Source: Bacillaceae bacterium
Lineage (GTDB): Bacteria; Bacillota; Bacilli; Bacillales; Amphibacillaceae
Assembly: GCA_030152985.1 (NCBI GenBank)
Contig: JASLIE010000225.1
Span: forward strand, 1-16,513
DNA: 16,513 nt
Reading direction: 5' to 3'
The position numbers and the translations under genes are program-made. The notes under the pieces are model-generated. The model was not told the origin of the DNA. It saw nothing but the letters and a program-made list of their open reading frames with translations, and did not search any database. This document shows positions 6,888 to 15,913 of the stretch, one piece after another. Position 1 is the first letter of the stretch; each line of letters begins with the position of its first letter.

Positions 6888-6918
6888 AACGGTTATTGTT
6901 TATCTATTATCATTTCTG

Positions 6919-6927
6919 TGTTATTAT
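6919..6927 (+). promoter_or_regulatory. Possible extended -10 promoter for prsA
   Basis: TGTTATTAT resembles an extended -10 and lies 52 bases before the prsA start. TTGTTT at 6896-6901 could be a -35 box, but the spacing to TATTAT is 20 bases, so the pairing is uncertain. A promoter is needed here because the yhaH terminator lies just upstream. Confidence 0.35.
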
Positions 6928-6979
6928 TTAAAATGGAGTTTCATTTATGTCGATTAAATAAATAGGAGTGTATATAAAA

Positions 6980-7894
6980 TTGAAAAAAATGATTATTGCA
7001 TCAACCTTAACATTAAGTTTATTTGGACTATCAGCATGTGGTGATAGTGCAGCTACTGATCCAGACGTCGTTGTTGAAACAAGCGCTGGTGATGTGACAA
7101 AAGAAGAGTTTTATAACGAATTAAAAGATGCGCATGGTGCTGAAGTTCTATCAACACTTGTGACAATGAAAATTTTAGAGGATAAATATGAAGTCTCTGA
7201 AGATCGTATTGATGCTGAAATGAAGAATATTGAAGAACAAGTTGGTGATAACTTTAAAGAGACTTTAGAAGCACAAGGTCTGACAGAAGATGATCTACGT
7301 CGCGATATTAAAAATGGATTACTCCAAGAAGCTGCGATCACAGAAGGAATTGAAGTTTCTGATGAGGAAATCGAACAATATTTTGACCGTCAAAAGTATA
7401 CGATTGAAGCACAACACATTTTAGTTCATGATAAAAAATTAGCTGATAAAGTCTATAAGGAAGCTAAAGATAAAAAAGACTTCAATAAATTAGCTGAAAA
7501 ATATTCAACAGATGAACAGAGTGCACTGGAAGGTGGAGAGCTACCTCCTTTCTCTACAGGTGAAATGGTTTCTGAATTTGAGGATGCTGTTTTCTCAATG
7601 AAAGAAGGCGAAATTAGTAAGCCAGTTGAAAGTGAACATGGTTTCCATATTATTAAACTCAATAAGAAAACTGAAAGCGACGAAGACTTTGGTAAACTTG
7701 AGGATTCAAAAGAAGAAATTCGTCGTGAAATTGCTCAAAGTAAAGTCAGTCAGGAAGAAGCTGTTGAAAAACTAGGTAACATTATGAAGGACACAGATAT
7801 TAAAGTGAAAATCAAACAATTTGAAGACTTATTCCAAATTGACGAAGCAGAGGAACAGGATGCAGCTGAGCCTGAAGACAATACAGATGAATAA
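6980..7894 (+). CDS. prsA: Foldase lipoprotein PrsA (peptidyl-prolyl isomerase)
   Basis: A membrane-anchored lipoprotein on the outer face that helps secreted proteins fold after Sec export. With a TTG start at 6980 the protein has 304 residues: a basic signal peptide (MKKMIIAS), a lipobox LSAC with lipidated C20, an N-terminal chaperone region, and a parvulin rotamase domain at about 142-230. That domain includes QHILV (145-149), the GG at 185-186 and EHGFHIIK (219-226). The C-terminus after about 285 is very acidic. The TTG is chosen because the GTG at 6968 overlaps the AGGAG site (6964-6968) and the ATG at 6989 is too far from it. The loop usually reading GGDLGWF is GGELPPF here. It is monocistronic, between two terminators. 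B. subtilis PrsA is essential. Confidence 0.95.
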   Translation: MKKMIIASTLTLSLFGLSACGDSAATDPDVVVETSAGDVTKEEFYNELKDAHGAEVLSTLVTMKILEDKYEVSEDRIDAEMKNIEEQVGDNFKETLEAQGLTEDDLRRDIKNGLLQEAAITEGIEVSDEEIEQYFDRQKYTIEAQHILVHDKKLADKVYKEAKDKKDFNKLAEKYSTDEQSALEGGELPPFSTGEMVSEFEDAVFSMKEGEISKPVESEHGFHIIKLNKKTESDEDFGKLEDSKEEIRREIAQSKVSQEEAVEKLGNIMKDTDIKVKIKQFEDLFQIDEAEEQDAAEPEDNTDE

Positions 7895-7901
7895 ACGAAC
7901 T

Positions 7902-7949
7902 AAAAAAAGTAGTAAGTCAGCCTAACTGACTTACTACTTTTTTATTTTT
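7902..7949. terminator. Bidirectional terminator between prsA and yhaM
   Basis: A perfect 18-bp stem (7903-7920 with 7926-7943) with a 5-base loop, having A-tracts on the left and T-tracts on the right, can terminate both strands. The yhaM stop codon (7942-7944) falls at the edge of the stem, so it closes prsA (plus) and the yhaQPONM operon (minus). Confidence 0.92.
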
Positions 7950-8889
7950 CAAAGCTTGGTTTATAAAAGGATCTGTTTTCCATTGCAAATAAACGCTCTG
8001 TGAATTCTCCGGGACTTACATTCTCAAGGGCACGATCTAACATATTCATTTTAGCATCAATAATATCAATAAAATGTAAGATTTCAGCTTCCTTAACCAT
8101 TGGTGCTTTGGGACTGCCCCATTCTGCTTTCCCATGATGACTTAGGACAAGATGTTGTAAGATTAACACTTCTTCTCCATCAATCTTAAGCTCTTCTGCG
8201 ACTTCTTTAATTTCTGAGACCATAATTGTAATATGACCGAGTAGTGTTCCTTCAAGTGTATATGTTGTCGATATCGCACCTGATAATTCATGAATCTTAC
8301 CTATATCATGTAAGATAATCCCTGCATAAAGTAAATCTTTATTTAAACTTGGATATAAAGAAGCAAGTTGCTTAGCTAACTTCAACATACTAATAATATG
8401 ATGAGCCAGTCCAGAAACATAAGCATGATGATTTTTAGAGGCTGCCGGATAAACATAAAGCTCTTTATCATACTTCTGAACAAACTGACGAACGATCCGC
8501 TGAATATTAGGGTTTTTCATTTCAAAAATAAACTCAGTCATTAATTCTCTCATCGCTTCCTCACTAATTGGAGCAGTTTCTAAAAAATCAGAAACGCTTA
8601 CAGCATCCTCTGGCCTTGCTAAACGAATTGTTTTAATTTTAAACTGGGCACGTCCTCGAAATTCATTAATCGTACCTGTTAATTGAACAATTCGTTCAGC
8701 TTGATAGGTTTTCTCATCTTCGGCTGTTGCACCCCATAGTTTAGCATCAATTTCCCCTGTTTTATCACGAAAAATTAATGTTAAAAAAGGCTTTCCATTA
8801 CTCGCAATCCCTTTAGTTACTTCTTTAATCAACATGTATCCCGAAAAATCATCATTTATTTTATAGTGCGCAATTCCTTTTTTTGTCAT
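7942..8889 (-). CDS. yhaM: 3'-5' exoribonuclease YhaM
   Basis: A cytoplasmic metal-dependent 3'-5' exonuclease that trims RNA (and, in vitro, single-stranded DNA). The 315 residues contain an N-terminal OB-fold nucleic-acid-binding domain (about 15-95: [24 protein letters not shown]) and a C-terminal HD phosphohydrolase domain. HD metal ligands are visible: H163/H164, H194-D195 in ILHDIGK, H219, H251/H252 in SHHGKAEWG, and D275. Similarity to B. subtilis YhaM continues to the last residues (ENRSFYKP). The ATG at 8889 is chosen over a GTG three codons earlier because the AAAGGGG site overlaps that GTG. It is the last gene of the operon, 19 bases after yhaN. Confidence 0.96.
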   Translation of the reverse strand: MTKKGIAHYKINDDFSGYMLIKEVTKGIASNGKPFLTLIFRDKTGEIDAKLWGATAEDEKTYQAERIVQLTGTINEFRGRAQFKIKTIRLARPEDAVSVSDFLETAPISEEAMRELMTEFIFEMKNPNIQRIVRQFVQKYDKELYVYPAASKNHHAYVSGLAHHIISMLKLAKQLASLYPSLNKDLLYAGIILHDIGKIHELSGAISTTYTLEGTLLGHITIMVSEIKEVAEELKIDGEEVLILQHLVLSHHGKAEWGSPKAPMVKEAEILHFIDIIDAKMNMLDRALENVSPGEFTERLFAMENRSFYKPSFEK

Positions 8890-8908
8890 AAAAATCACCC
8901 CTTTATTG

Positions 8909-11746
8909 TCATTTACTTAACTCTATTATACTATGAGTGTCAAATTGTGATACTTTATTCATTGTAAAATAAATCACTTGAATAGATGGGGATATTTTTT
9001 CAAGTATTTCGAGCGTTGATTTAGTTCTTTCTTTATCAAAGTGAACAAATGCATCATCAATAATAAAGGGTAAATTCCGAATTGTCTTGACGGTTAATCC
9101 GATCGCTAACCTCAGAGCAGTATATAACTGATCAATTGTCCCTTGAGAAAGATCTGTTAAAGAATAGGCTCCTTCTGCTGAATGAATTAAAAAGGTTGAT
9201 TGATCATCAAGAACAATGCTTTCATACCTTTCTTCTGTCATCGATTTAAAATATTCTCTTGCGAGTTCTAAAACAGCATCCATATATTTTGCTTGATAAT
9301 TTATTTTTGTTTGATTAAGACTCTCAAGTGCTGCGGTAAGTGCTAGATACTCCTTTGCTTCTTTAACTACCTTTTCACGTTTAAAAGCATATTCATGCAT
9401 ACGTTTTGAGTATATATCAGAAGATTCTAGTCGCTCAAGCTTTGCTTCAAGTTGAGCACGTTTTTGATGTAAGGCTTCCTTTCTTTCATCTAAATCAACT
9501 TGTTCTTTTTCGAGTGTCTTTATTGTCGTTTGCAGACTTGTTTCTTGATAGGTTACCAGATGAAACACATCAATTTTTTGCGCCGGAAAATGGACTTCAA
9601 GCTGAGTTCTGAGTGTTTGTAATTCTGCCTTGTCTTCAAGATAGGACTGATAGGCTTTATAAGCTTCTATGAATGCATCATCATTTTCAACCTTGACAGT
9701 TTCAAAAATAGCTTGTTTTTCTTGTTGATACATAGCTAACTCTTTTTCGAACTTACTCAGTTGATCTGTGTATTCTTTAAGTGATGTTTCTAGATACTTT
9801 TTCTCTTGGATAAGATTATTTTGTTCTAATTCTAGATCGACTAAAGCTTGTTGATGCGTGAGTGAATGCTCAGTAAGCAATGCTTCTTTTAGATTCTCTA
9901 GTTGAGCTAACTCTTTTTTTAAGCGTGACTTTTCTTCATCTAAGGAAGTGATTCGATTTGTTTCTGATAAAAGCTGTTCGAGTTTAGGTAAAATTTCGCT
10001 CCAATAAATAGGCTCAATTTTATCTAAAAATAAGTATTTGCTGCGAACTCTTTCACATCTTTCCTGATGTTCTGCTAAGCGTTCTGTAATCTTATCTTGT
10101 TTGATGTATGCTTGATTTAACTGGTTTTCGATTTGTTTAATTGATTTCTCAATCGCATAAACTTCTTTTTCTTCTTGATAATGTTTCTCTAATTCCTTTT
10201 CAAAACTCGATTTTTCAAGTTCTGATAAATTACGTTCTCTACCGATTGATAAATGTTTTTTACGTGTGCTTATAAAGCCATAAAATAAAATACTCACTAA
10301 GATGCTCGCTATTCCAGCTATTAAAAAAAGAAGTTCATTGGTCAATGAGTGCACTATAAAAAACGCAATAAATAGAATCATACCAATTCCTAATGATATA
10401 TAGGATTGTTTTGTTTTTTCTTTTAAGCCAACTCTCGCCTCTTCAATAATCTCATAGCGTTCAAGCTGATGTTTAATTGTTTCAACTTGTCTTTCATCTA
10501 GAAGTAAGGCTTGACTATAATCTAAATCAGCCTTCAATACTTCAATTTGATCAATTAGTGCTTGTTCTTCTTCAATCATTTGTTGCTGACTTTGCTGCAG
10601 TTCAACTTCTTCTTGTGAAATTTCTTGCCAATCTGATTTTATATTATAAGGAAGCTTTAAACTTCTCAATTCATCTTCTGTCAGTGTTAACTCACTTGCC
10701 TGACTTAAGGCTTCTAACTGATTGACTGACTTTTCTTTTTCACGACTGATGCGTTCATATAAATTTTCTTTTTCCTTATAGTCTGCTGAATAAAGTCTAT
10801 TAAAATGAAGCAACCTTTCATATGCTTCAGTAGAAAGTATCTGACGATTAAGCTTTGAATGCTTTTCTTCTTCAACAGATAAATTACTTTTAAGCCGATT
10901 GATTTCGTTTTCTAGAGGAGTGATTTTTTCTTCTAGATGCTTATATGACACCATCAAATCATCTTTAATTTCTTTTACATCTGCTGATTCAACTCGATTA
11001 AATAGTTCCTTATATTGATTAATTGTAGTTAGATGCATTTGCAGAGCCTTAATCTCAACACTTTTTTCTTCTTTTTCTAACTTTACTTCTTTATTTGCGA
11101 TAATGTCTGCTTCAACTTGGGCGAGATCCTCTGAATAAGTATTATAAGTGAGTAACTCACTTTCAGATTGAATTAGCTTTTCATTTAACGCTTCTATTTC
11201 TTCAAGTTGGACATTTAATCGCGGAATTCTGCCTGTTTTTTTAAATATCTCTCCTCGTTCTTTTTCAAGCTCACTTTCGATTACTTCAACTGTTGATGCA
11301 CCTGTTAATCCTGCATTAAATAAAACATTTCTAAAATCGCTTTCTTTCATTTCACGAATAGCTAATAAATCCATTTGCGAAAATGAATAAATTGATAGAA
11401 AACTTTCTTTTGTAATATCTGATAAATAATCAGACATCTTTTTTTGTGAGGACACATCAATCCCTTCTTCAAAAATACGAGTCCCTTTCATGTTTCGCTC
11501 TACTTTTACTTCTTTTCCATCATGTATAAAAGTTAAACTTCCACCAAATTGATGACCTTTTTTAGGCATAAATCGCTTCTTTTCACGTGGTGTTAAATCA
11601 AATAACATAAACAATATAAAGTTTTGGATTGTTGATTTACCAGCTTCATTTTTACCATAAATAAGATTTAAACTTTCTGGTTTAAAGCTTATTTTTTTGT
11701 TTATCCACTTACCGAAGCCGTAAATGTTAATTTCTTTAAAATGCAT
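8909..11746 (-). CDS. yhaN: Rad50/SbcC-like AAA ATPase YhaN with a membrane hairpin
   Basis: A large (945-residue) SMC/Rad50-type ATPase, partner of the YhaO nuclease in a predicted DNA-end-processing complex. Walker [10 protein letters not shown] is at 31-39 after a start typical of RecF/Rad50 proteins. Long coiled-coil stretches span about 155-445 and 495-820. The ABC-type signature LSQGT is at 866-870 and Walker B LPFIIDD at 892-898. Between the two coiled-coil arms, where Rad50 has its zinc hook, are two closely spaced hydrophobic segments (about 450-468 and 472-491), so the tip of the coil is probably embedded in the membrane. ATG at 11746 is chosen: AAGGAG is 7 bases from it, but only 2 from an upstream TTG. 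It begins 15 bases after yhaO. Role in repair is inferred from the family. Confidence 0.93.
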   Translation of the reverse strand: MHFKEINIYGFGKWINKKISFKPESLNLIYGKNEAGKSTIQNFILFMLFDLTPREKKRFMPKKGHQFGGSLTFIHDGKEVKVERNMKGTRIFEEGIDVSSQKKMSDYLSDITKESFLSIYSFSQMDLLAIREMKESDFRNVLFNAGLTGASTVEVIESELEKERGEIFKKTGRIPRLNVQLEEIEALNEKLIQSESELLTYNTYSEDLAQVEADIIANKEVKLEKEEKSVEIKALQMHLTTINQYKELFNRVESADVKEIKDDLMVSYKHLEEKITPLENEINRLKSNLSVEEEKHSKLNRQILSTEAYERLLHFNRLYSADYKEKENLYERISREKEKSVNQLEALSQASELTLTEDELRSLKLPYNIKSDWQEISQEEVELQQSQQQMIEEEQALIDQIEVLKADLDYSQALLLDERQVETIKHQLERYEIIEEARVGLKEKTKQSYISLGIGMILFIAFFIVHSLTNELLFLIAGIASILVSILFYGFISTRKKHLSIGRERNLSELEKSSFEKELEKHYQEEKEVYAIEKSIKQIENQLNQAYIKQDKITERLAEHQERCERVRSKYLFLDKIEPIYWSEILPKLEQLLSETNRITSLDEEKSRLKKELAQLENLKEALLTEHSLTHQQALVDLELEQNNLIQEKKYLETSLKEYTDQLSKFEKELAMYQQEKQAIFETVKVENDDAFIEAYKAYQSYLEDKAELQTLRTQLEVHFPAQKIDVFHLVTYQETSLQTTIKTLEKEQVDLDERKEALHQKRAQLEAKLERLESSDIYSKRMHEYAFKREKVVKEAKEYLALTAALESLNQTKINYQAKYMDAVLELAREYFKSMTEERYESIVLDDQSTFLIHSAEGAYSLTDLSQGTIDQLYTALRLAIGLTVKTIRNLPFIIDDAFVHFDKERTKSTLEILEKISPSIQVIYFTMNKVSQFDTHSIIELSK

Positions 11747-11761
11747 ATGCAAGCTCCTTAT

Positions 11762-12955
11762 TTATCTGAACTTATTTTTTAAAATTTCTTTTGTCCTTGC
11801 CTTTACTTCTTCTGACTCAAACAATTCTTTTGAAAGATGCTTTCGTGCAATAGGATGTGTAATGACTTCGTTTACCTGTTCATTTATATTTAGTCGTTCT
11901 ACTTGATTCATTAACTCTTGTGTGAATTCACTTTCTAATTTAATTTGTGATTGAGTCACTAGTTTGGTCGTATAGATATATTGTCTTGGTGTGCGTTTTA
12001 AATCATGATTAGTAAGATCAATCACTTCGGCTAATTTACCGTTTTTTTCCCACTCTAAAACTTCTTCTGATTCACAAACCAATTCTAAACTTACTAAAAT
12101 TATTTCATCTTGATTCATTACTTTTTGTAGGATTAATGGTTGAAGATCGTGAATTGAATGATGTTTTTTTATTTCGACAGTAATTGTTTTAAACGTTAAA
12201 CTATGTAACGGAATAAAACGCTTGCTTACTTGTTGTCCTTCTATCTCAACTAAATAACAACCCCGCGAACCTTGTTCGTTTTTATGACGTCCTTGAATAT
12301 TTCCTGGATAGATAGCTAGTGGTGTCTCATTGATCACCTTTCTCTCATGTACATGACCTAAGGCCCAGTAATCCATTTGTGATTCTTTAATCTCTGTCAA
12401 TGAAAAAGGAGCATAAGGTGAATGAGCTCGTTCGCCATCTAAAGCACCGTGTAGCATTCCAATATTAATGACATCTTTACTTTCTATTTTATATTCATTG
12501 ATTTTTCGCTGAGTTAAACTTTGATTGATATAACTAAAACCATAAATATCCGCTAAATGACAAGTGTTTTTATAATAAGGAAAAGCCTTTACTTCTTCGC
12601 TAGTAAACTGATAAACATTTTCTGGGAAATCAATTGGATAAGTATTCCCTGAAACAAAGTCATGGTTACCATAAGATAGATAAACCTTAATATCATGCTG
12701 TGCTAACTTTAAAAAGCCTTTTTTCAAATGCACTTGTGCCTTTAAACTTTGTTTTTCATTATCAAATAAATCACCTACAAGTAAGATAAAATCAACCTTA
12801 TGATTGATCGCTTCTTTAATCAACCGATCGAAACTTTTAAATGTACTCTGTCTAATTTCTTCAAATAAATCGTCCGGGACATCCGCTAAGCCTAAAAATG
12901 GCGTGTCAAGATGCAGGTCTGCTGCATGAATAAAACGTACTTTTTTCTGTTTCAT
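11762..12955 (-). CDS. yhaO: Mre11/SbcD-like metallophosphoesterase YhaO
   Basis: A 397-residue nuclease of the calcineurin-like phosphoesterase superfamily, related to SbcD/Mre11. The five metal motifs are in order: D13-L-H15 (AADLHLD), G61DLFD65, G96NHD99, H169 in GMLHG and GHVH (200-203). The last 150 residues form a less conserved C-terminal region that probably contacts YhaN. The pairing with yhaN, 15 bases downstream, mirrors sbcD-sbcC. The ribosome binding site (GTGGTGA) is only moderate. B. subtilis has the same yhaO-yhaN-yhaM order. Specificity for DNA ends is inferred from relatives. Confidence 0.93.
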   Translation of the reverse strand: MKQKKVRFIHAADLHLDTPFLGLADVPDDLFEEIRQSTFKSFDRLIKEAINHKVDFILLVGDLFDNEKQSLKAQVHLKKGFLKLAQHDIKVYLSYGNHDFVSGNTYPIDFPENVYQFTSEEVKAFPYYKNTCHLADIYGFSYINQSLTQRKINEYKIESKDVINIGMLHGALDGERAHSPYAPFSLTEIKESQMDYWALGHVHERKVINETPLAIYPGNIQGRHKNEQGSRGCYLVEIEGQQVSKRFIPLHSLTFKTITVEIKKHHSIHDLQPLILQKVMNQDEIILVSLELVCESEEVLEWEKNGKLAEVIDLTNHDLKRTPRQYIYTTKLVTQSQIKLESEFTQELMNQVERLNINEQVNEVITHPIARKHLSKELFESEEVKARTKEILKNKFR

Positions 12956-12973
12956 ATTTTCACCACTTAAAAT

Positions 12974-14224
12974 TTATTTTTTCGTTAATCTAAGTGCCTG
13001 TTTAATATCTTTTAATGAACGTGATGGTCCATACATTAAGACACCACCCCGATAAATCTTAGCACCAATAATTGCAAACACAATGATCGTTACTATTAAA
13101 ATACTGATTGATAAGCCGACTTCCCACAAAGGAACATCTAACATACCTACACGTAAAAACATAATCATTGGAGAAAAGAACGGAACATATGACATCGCTG
13201 TGATAAAGCTTGATTCAGGTGATGTAAGTCCAAACATTGCAATGAAAAATGCAATCATTAATAAGCTTACCATCGGAATTAAGAGTTGCTGCAAATCCTC
13301 GACACGACTTACAATTGAACCAAACATAGCTGCAATAGTTGCATATAGAAAATAACCAAGTAAAAAGAAAATCAGGGCATAAAGTGATAAACTTCCGTTA
13401 AACTCATTTAAACCAAAAGCTTCTATTACCTCACCTGTTAATCCTGTATTTTTTAGGTTTAATAAGTTCATTCCAGTAATAAATAAAATAAAGGCTTGAG
13501 TCATACCAAGTAATGCTATACCAATAATTTTAGCAAACATATGTGTCACAGGAGGAGCACTTGAGATTAAGATTTCCATGACACGCGAAGACTTCTCTGT
13601 CGCAACATCCGTTGCAATCATTTGACCATAAACTAATACCGCCATATAGAGGACAAAAATCATGATATAGACAATGCCTCGTGCTTGATCTAACTCTTCA
13701 TCTGTTTTTGATGCTTGATCAAGTGCTTCCTTTTTAACTTCAATTGGTTCATTAATTTTATTTAGCATAGCCTGATCTATTCCTGATTCTTTCATTAAAA
13801 CTAATTCTTTATAGGCTTGTAAATAAGTCCGTAGTTCAGTTTCTTCAGCTTTGATCGAGGCGTGATTTGAATAATAGGTGAATTCTCCCAAGCTATTTGT
13901 TTCTTCGATTAAAAGTAATCCAGCATAAGTTTCATTCTGTATTAACTTTTTACCCACTTCGATTGATTCTTCAAATGGAATTAATTTAACTTGAGTCTTC
14001 TCTTTATTCTCCTGAATCTGAGCCTCTAAATAAGGCATCACATCGGACTTTTCATCCAAAACTAAAACTTCTTTTACTTCATCTTTTTTAAAAAAGTTTA
14101 TAATTGGCTCTAAATTAGCTATTCCAATCATTAAAATAACTAATAAGATTGTTGTAACAATAAAGGCTTTCGACTTAAGTCTCGTTGTATAAGTGTGTCC
14201 AAGTACAATCCAAAACTTATCCAT
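12974..14224 (-). CDS. yhaP: ABC-2 type exporter permease YhaP (NatB-like)
   Basis: Membrane subunit of an ABC-2 exporter in the NatB/YhaP group; B. subtilis NatAB expels sodium, but the substrate of YhaP is not established. The 416 residues show an N-terminal helix (about 19-37), a large external domain (about 40-180, rich in charged residues), then about five further hydrophobic segments. Before the second of these lies the conserved ATDVATEKSSRVMEILISS stretch that contacts the ATPase. ATG at 14224 is preferred to a GTG three codons earlier, because the GGTG binding site overlaps that GTG. The start overlaps the end of yhaQ by 8 bases, so translation is probably coupled. The yhaO start is 18 bases downstream. 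Confidence 0.92.
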   Translation of the reverse strand: MDKFWIVLGHTYTTRLKSKAFIVTTILLVILMIGIANLEPIINFFKKDEVKEVLVLDEKSDVMPYLEAQIQENKEKTQVKLIPFEESIEVGKKLIQNETYAGLLLIEETNSLGEFTYYSNHASIKAEETELRTYLQAYKELVLMKESGIDQAMLNKINEPIEVKKEALDQASKTDEELDQARGIVYIMIFVLYMAVLVYGQMIATDVATEKSSRVMEILISSAPPVTHMFAKIIGIALLGMTQAFILFITGMNLLNLKNTGLTGEVIEAFGLNEFNGSLSLYALIFFLLGYFLYATIAAMFGSIVSRVEDLQQLLIPMVSLLMIAFFIAMFGLTSPESSFITAMSYVPFFSPMIMFLRVGMLDVPLWEVGLSISILIVTIIVFAIIGAKIYRGGVLMYGPSRSLKDIKQALRLTKK

Positions 14225-15116
14225 AAGATGCACCTACTTTATCAATAAATATATCATTTAATGTCGGCTCATTTAATTCAAACTTTCTAATCTTTTGTTC
14301 ACTCGATAAGCTTGCAAAAATCGTTTCTGAAACAGCTTCACTTTCAATTTGGAGCTCACAACCATTATTTAATTGTTTATATGTAACAACACCTGGATGT
14401 TCTTTTAGATAGCTTAAATCTGCTTCAGCATGAATGACTAAATTCTTCTTACCATACTCACGCTTAACATCAGAAAGTTTCCCATGCACAACGGCTTTTC
14501 CTTTTTGTAAAATGCATAGGTGTTCACACATCTCCTCAACATGAGACATTTGATGTGAGGAAAAAATAATCGAAGTGCCATTTTCTTTTAAGTCAAAAAT
14601 GGCTTCTTTTAACATTTCAACATTTAAGGGATCGAGTCCAGAAAATGGTTCATCTAAAATAAGCAATTCCGGTTTATGTAAGACACTTGATATAAATTGT
14701 ATTTTTTGTTGGTTTCCTTTTGATAGTTCTTCGACCTTTTTATTTAAATACTCACTTATTTTAAAACGATCAAGCCAAAATAATATTTCCTTTTCTGCCG
14801 CTTCAATACTCATGCCACGTAATCGCCCTAAGTAGATAAGTTGTTCTTTTACTTTTAAGGTACTGAATAGACCTCTTTCTTCTGGTAAATATCCGATTAA
14901 ATGACTTTTTTTATAATTAATTGGCTTACCTTGCCATGTAATTTCCCCTTCAGTTTGATCAATCAAACCGAGTATCATTCTAAATGTCGTCGTTTTCCCA
15001 GCACCATTCCCACCTAAAAAACCAAATATTTCCTTCTCAGGGATATGCATAGTTAAGGATTCAACAGCTGTATGATCGCCGAACTTTTTTAACACCTTTG
15101 TTAATTGTAAGCCCAC
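14217..15116 (-). CDS. yhaQ: ABC exporter ATP-binding protein YhaQ (NatA-like)
   Basis: ATPase partner of YhaP, 299 residues. Walker A GGNGAGKTT (35-43), signature LSKGNQQK (131-138), Walker B LLILDEP (151-157), D-loop GLD (160-162) and switch H188 are intact. After the ATPase core (to about 215) comes a C-terminal domain of about 80 residues ending in EPTLNDIFIDKVG, typical of NatA-like ATPases. The GTG at 15116 is chosen over one three codons upstream because AAGGAG sits 8 bases away and overlaps the earlier GTG. It is the first gene of the yhaQPONM operon. No convincing promoter is visible in the 120 bases upstream on this strand. Confidence 0.93.
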   Translation of the reverse strand: MGLQLTKVLKKFGDHTAVESLTMHIPEKEIFGFLGGNGAGKTTTFRMILGLIDQTEGEITWQGKPINYKKSHLIGYLPEERGLFSTLKVKEQLIYLGRLRGMSIEAAEKEILFWLDRFKISEYLNKKVEELSKGNQQKIQFISSVLHKPELLILDEPFSGLDPLNVEMLKEAIFDLKENGTSIIFSSHQMSHVEEMCEHLCILQKGKAVVHGKLSDVKREYGKKNLVIHAEADLSYLKEHPGVVTYKQLNNGCELQIESEAVSETIFASLSSEQKIRKFELNEPTLNDIFIDKVGASYG

Positions 15117-15213
15117 GAATATCACTCCTTGTTCATCTATAGGTCTATTCTATACTTATTTTTACAATTATTAAAGCCTGCACCTTTTAACTACCCTTTT
15201 AACCGCTTTCATG

Positions 15214-15224
15214 TATAATATAAT
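15214..15224 (+). promoter_or_regulatory. -10 region for the YhzD-like gene
   Basis: Two overlapping TATAAT hexamers (15214-15219 and 15219-15224) lie 23-33 bases before the ATG. The -35 is poor (TTTTAA at 15197-15202, 16 bases from the second hexamer). Confidence 0.45.
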
Positions 15225-15246
15225 TAAAGAGTAAGGAGGGTCTAAT

Positions 15247-15432
15247 ATGTCGACATATAATTTAACCGTGTTCACACGTCGTGGAGAAAAGTTATTTGAT
15301 GAGCCTTTCGAAGCAGAAAATGATGAAGAGGCAAAAGTTTATACTGAACGTAAATTAGAAGAGGAAGCCTATGAAGATCCTGTATATCGTTGCGTTTCAA
15401 GTGATGCGCGCTTAATTGCTTTTAAAAGTTAA
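15247..15432 (+). CDS. Small YhzD-like protein
   Basis: A 61-residue soluble protein with a very good AAGGAGG site 7 bases before its ATG, its own -10 region and its own terminator, so it is a real gene despite its length. The sequence starts TYNLTVFTRRGEKLFDEPFEAENDEEAK and contains YRCV near residue 49. This pattern agrees with the YhzD family of Bacilli, of unknown function. It is acidic in the middle (EAENDEEAK and KLEEEAYED), with no signal peptide or membrane segment. Alternating hydrophobic residues at the start suggest a beta strand followed by a helix. The family assignment is from memory and less sure than the gene itself. Confidence 0.8.
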   Translation: MSTYNLTVFTRRGEKLFDEPFEAENDEEAKVYTERKLEEEAYEDPVYRCVSSDARLIAFKS

Positions 15433-15435
15433 AGT

Positions 15436-15470
15436 AAAAAGAGTTTATCCTGTGGATAAACTCTTTTTTT
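15436..15470. terminator. Bidirectional terminator between the YhzD-like gene and yheA
   Basis: A perfect 15-bp stem (15436-15450 with 15454-15468) with loop TGT, flanked by A-tract and T-tract, can stop transcription on both strands. It closes the plus-strand small gene and, two bases from its stop codon (15472), the minus-strand yheA-like gene. Confidence 0.9.
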
Positions 15471-15471
15471 A

Positions 15472-15849
15472 TTAATGCTTTGGTTGATCGTCTGAAGCTA
15501 GTTTCATTGATGCTTCATATGCATCCTCTAATGGTTGCATAATAATCGTACTGATCTCATGAATTAAGTGATTTAATTTATGCTCTTCTTCCATAAATGA
15601 GTTGACAATTTCGTTTTGTTTTAAAAGTTCAAACTGCTGACGCCCCTGTTCTACTTCCTCGTCTGTTATCTGGCCGCCTTGTTGTTGTTTTTGGCTTAAA
15701 CTAATTTGATAGTCACGAAAATCCTCATATAGTTTACGTGCTTCTGCATTATTTAACATTGTTGAAAAAGCTGTCTCAAAGGCCCTAAATTCCTCTGATG
15801 TACGTAATTCTTGCTCTAGTTCTTTTGATTTTTCATGTAACACTGACAT
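15472..15849 (-). CDS. yheA: YlbF/YmcA/YheA-family protein
   Basis: A 125-residue all-helical protein of the YlbF/YmcA family (DUF964). Relatives YlbF and YmcA (RicF, RicA) form a complex with YaaT that modulates RNase Y in B. subtilis, while YheA itself is not well characterised. The core helices run about 5-50 (ELEQELRTSEEF...MLNNAEARKLYEDFRDYQ) and 60-115, with QQKQQQGGQITDEEV in the turn. The arrangement LIHEISTIIMQPLEDAY resembles YheA most closely. GGAGGTG is 7 bases before the ATG. An extended -10 promoter is upstream. The choice of yheA over ylbF or ymcA rests on likeness and on the yha neighbours. Confidence 0.85.
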   Translation of the reverse strand: MSVLHEKSKELEQELRTSEEFRAFETAFSTMLNNAEARKLYEDFRDYQISLSQKQQQGGQITDEEVEQGRQQFELLKQNEIVNSFMEEEHKLNHLIHEISTIIMQPLEDAYEASMKLASDDQPKH

Positions 15850-15884
15850 TTTAACACCTCCGTAAAATATGAACCATAGCTATG

Positions 15885-15893
15885 ACTATAACA
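15885..15893 (-). promoter_or_regulatory. Extended -10 promoter for the yheA-like gene
   Basis: On the minus strand TGTTATAGT is an extended -10 element about 35 bases upstream of the ATG at 15849. No clear -35 box lies at 17 bases. It lies directly downstream of the fumC terminator. Confidence 0.5.
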
Positions 15894-15913
15894 GACTTAA
15901 AAACAAATGTATA

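Noticed and set aside
7111..7662. Two minus-strand open frames antisense to prsA
   Set aside because: They are serine-rich, low-complexity translations opposite a conserved gene, with no start signals.
12424..12440. CGAAC-containing sequence on the minus strand in yhaO as a LexA (SOS) box
   Set aside because: Only the CGAAC half fits; the GTTYG half is missing, and it lies deep inside the coding region. No good SOS box was seen upstream of yhaQ or yhaO.
13083..13355. Plus-strand frame of 90 codons antisense to yhaP
   Set aside because: Opposite a conserved membrane-protein gene, with no ribosome binding site or recognisable family.
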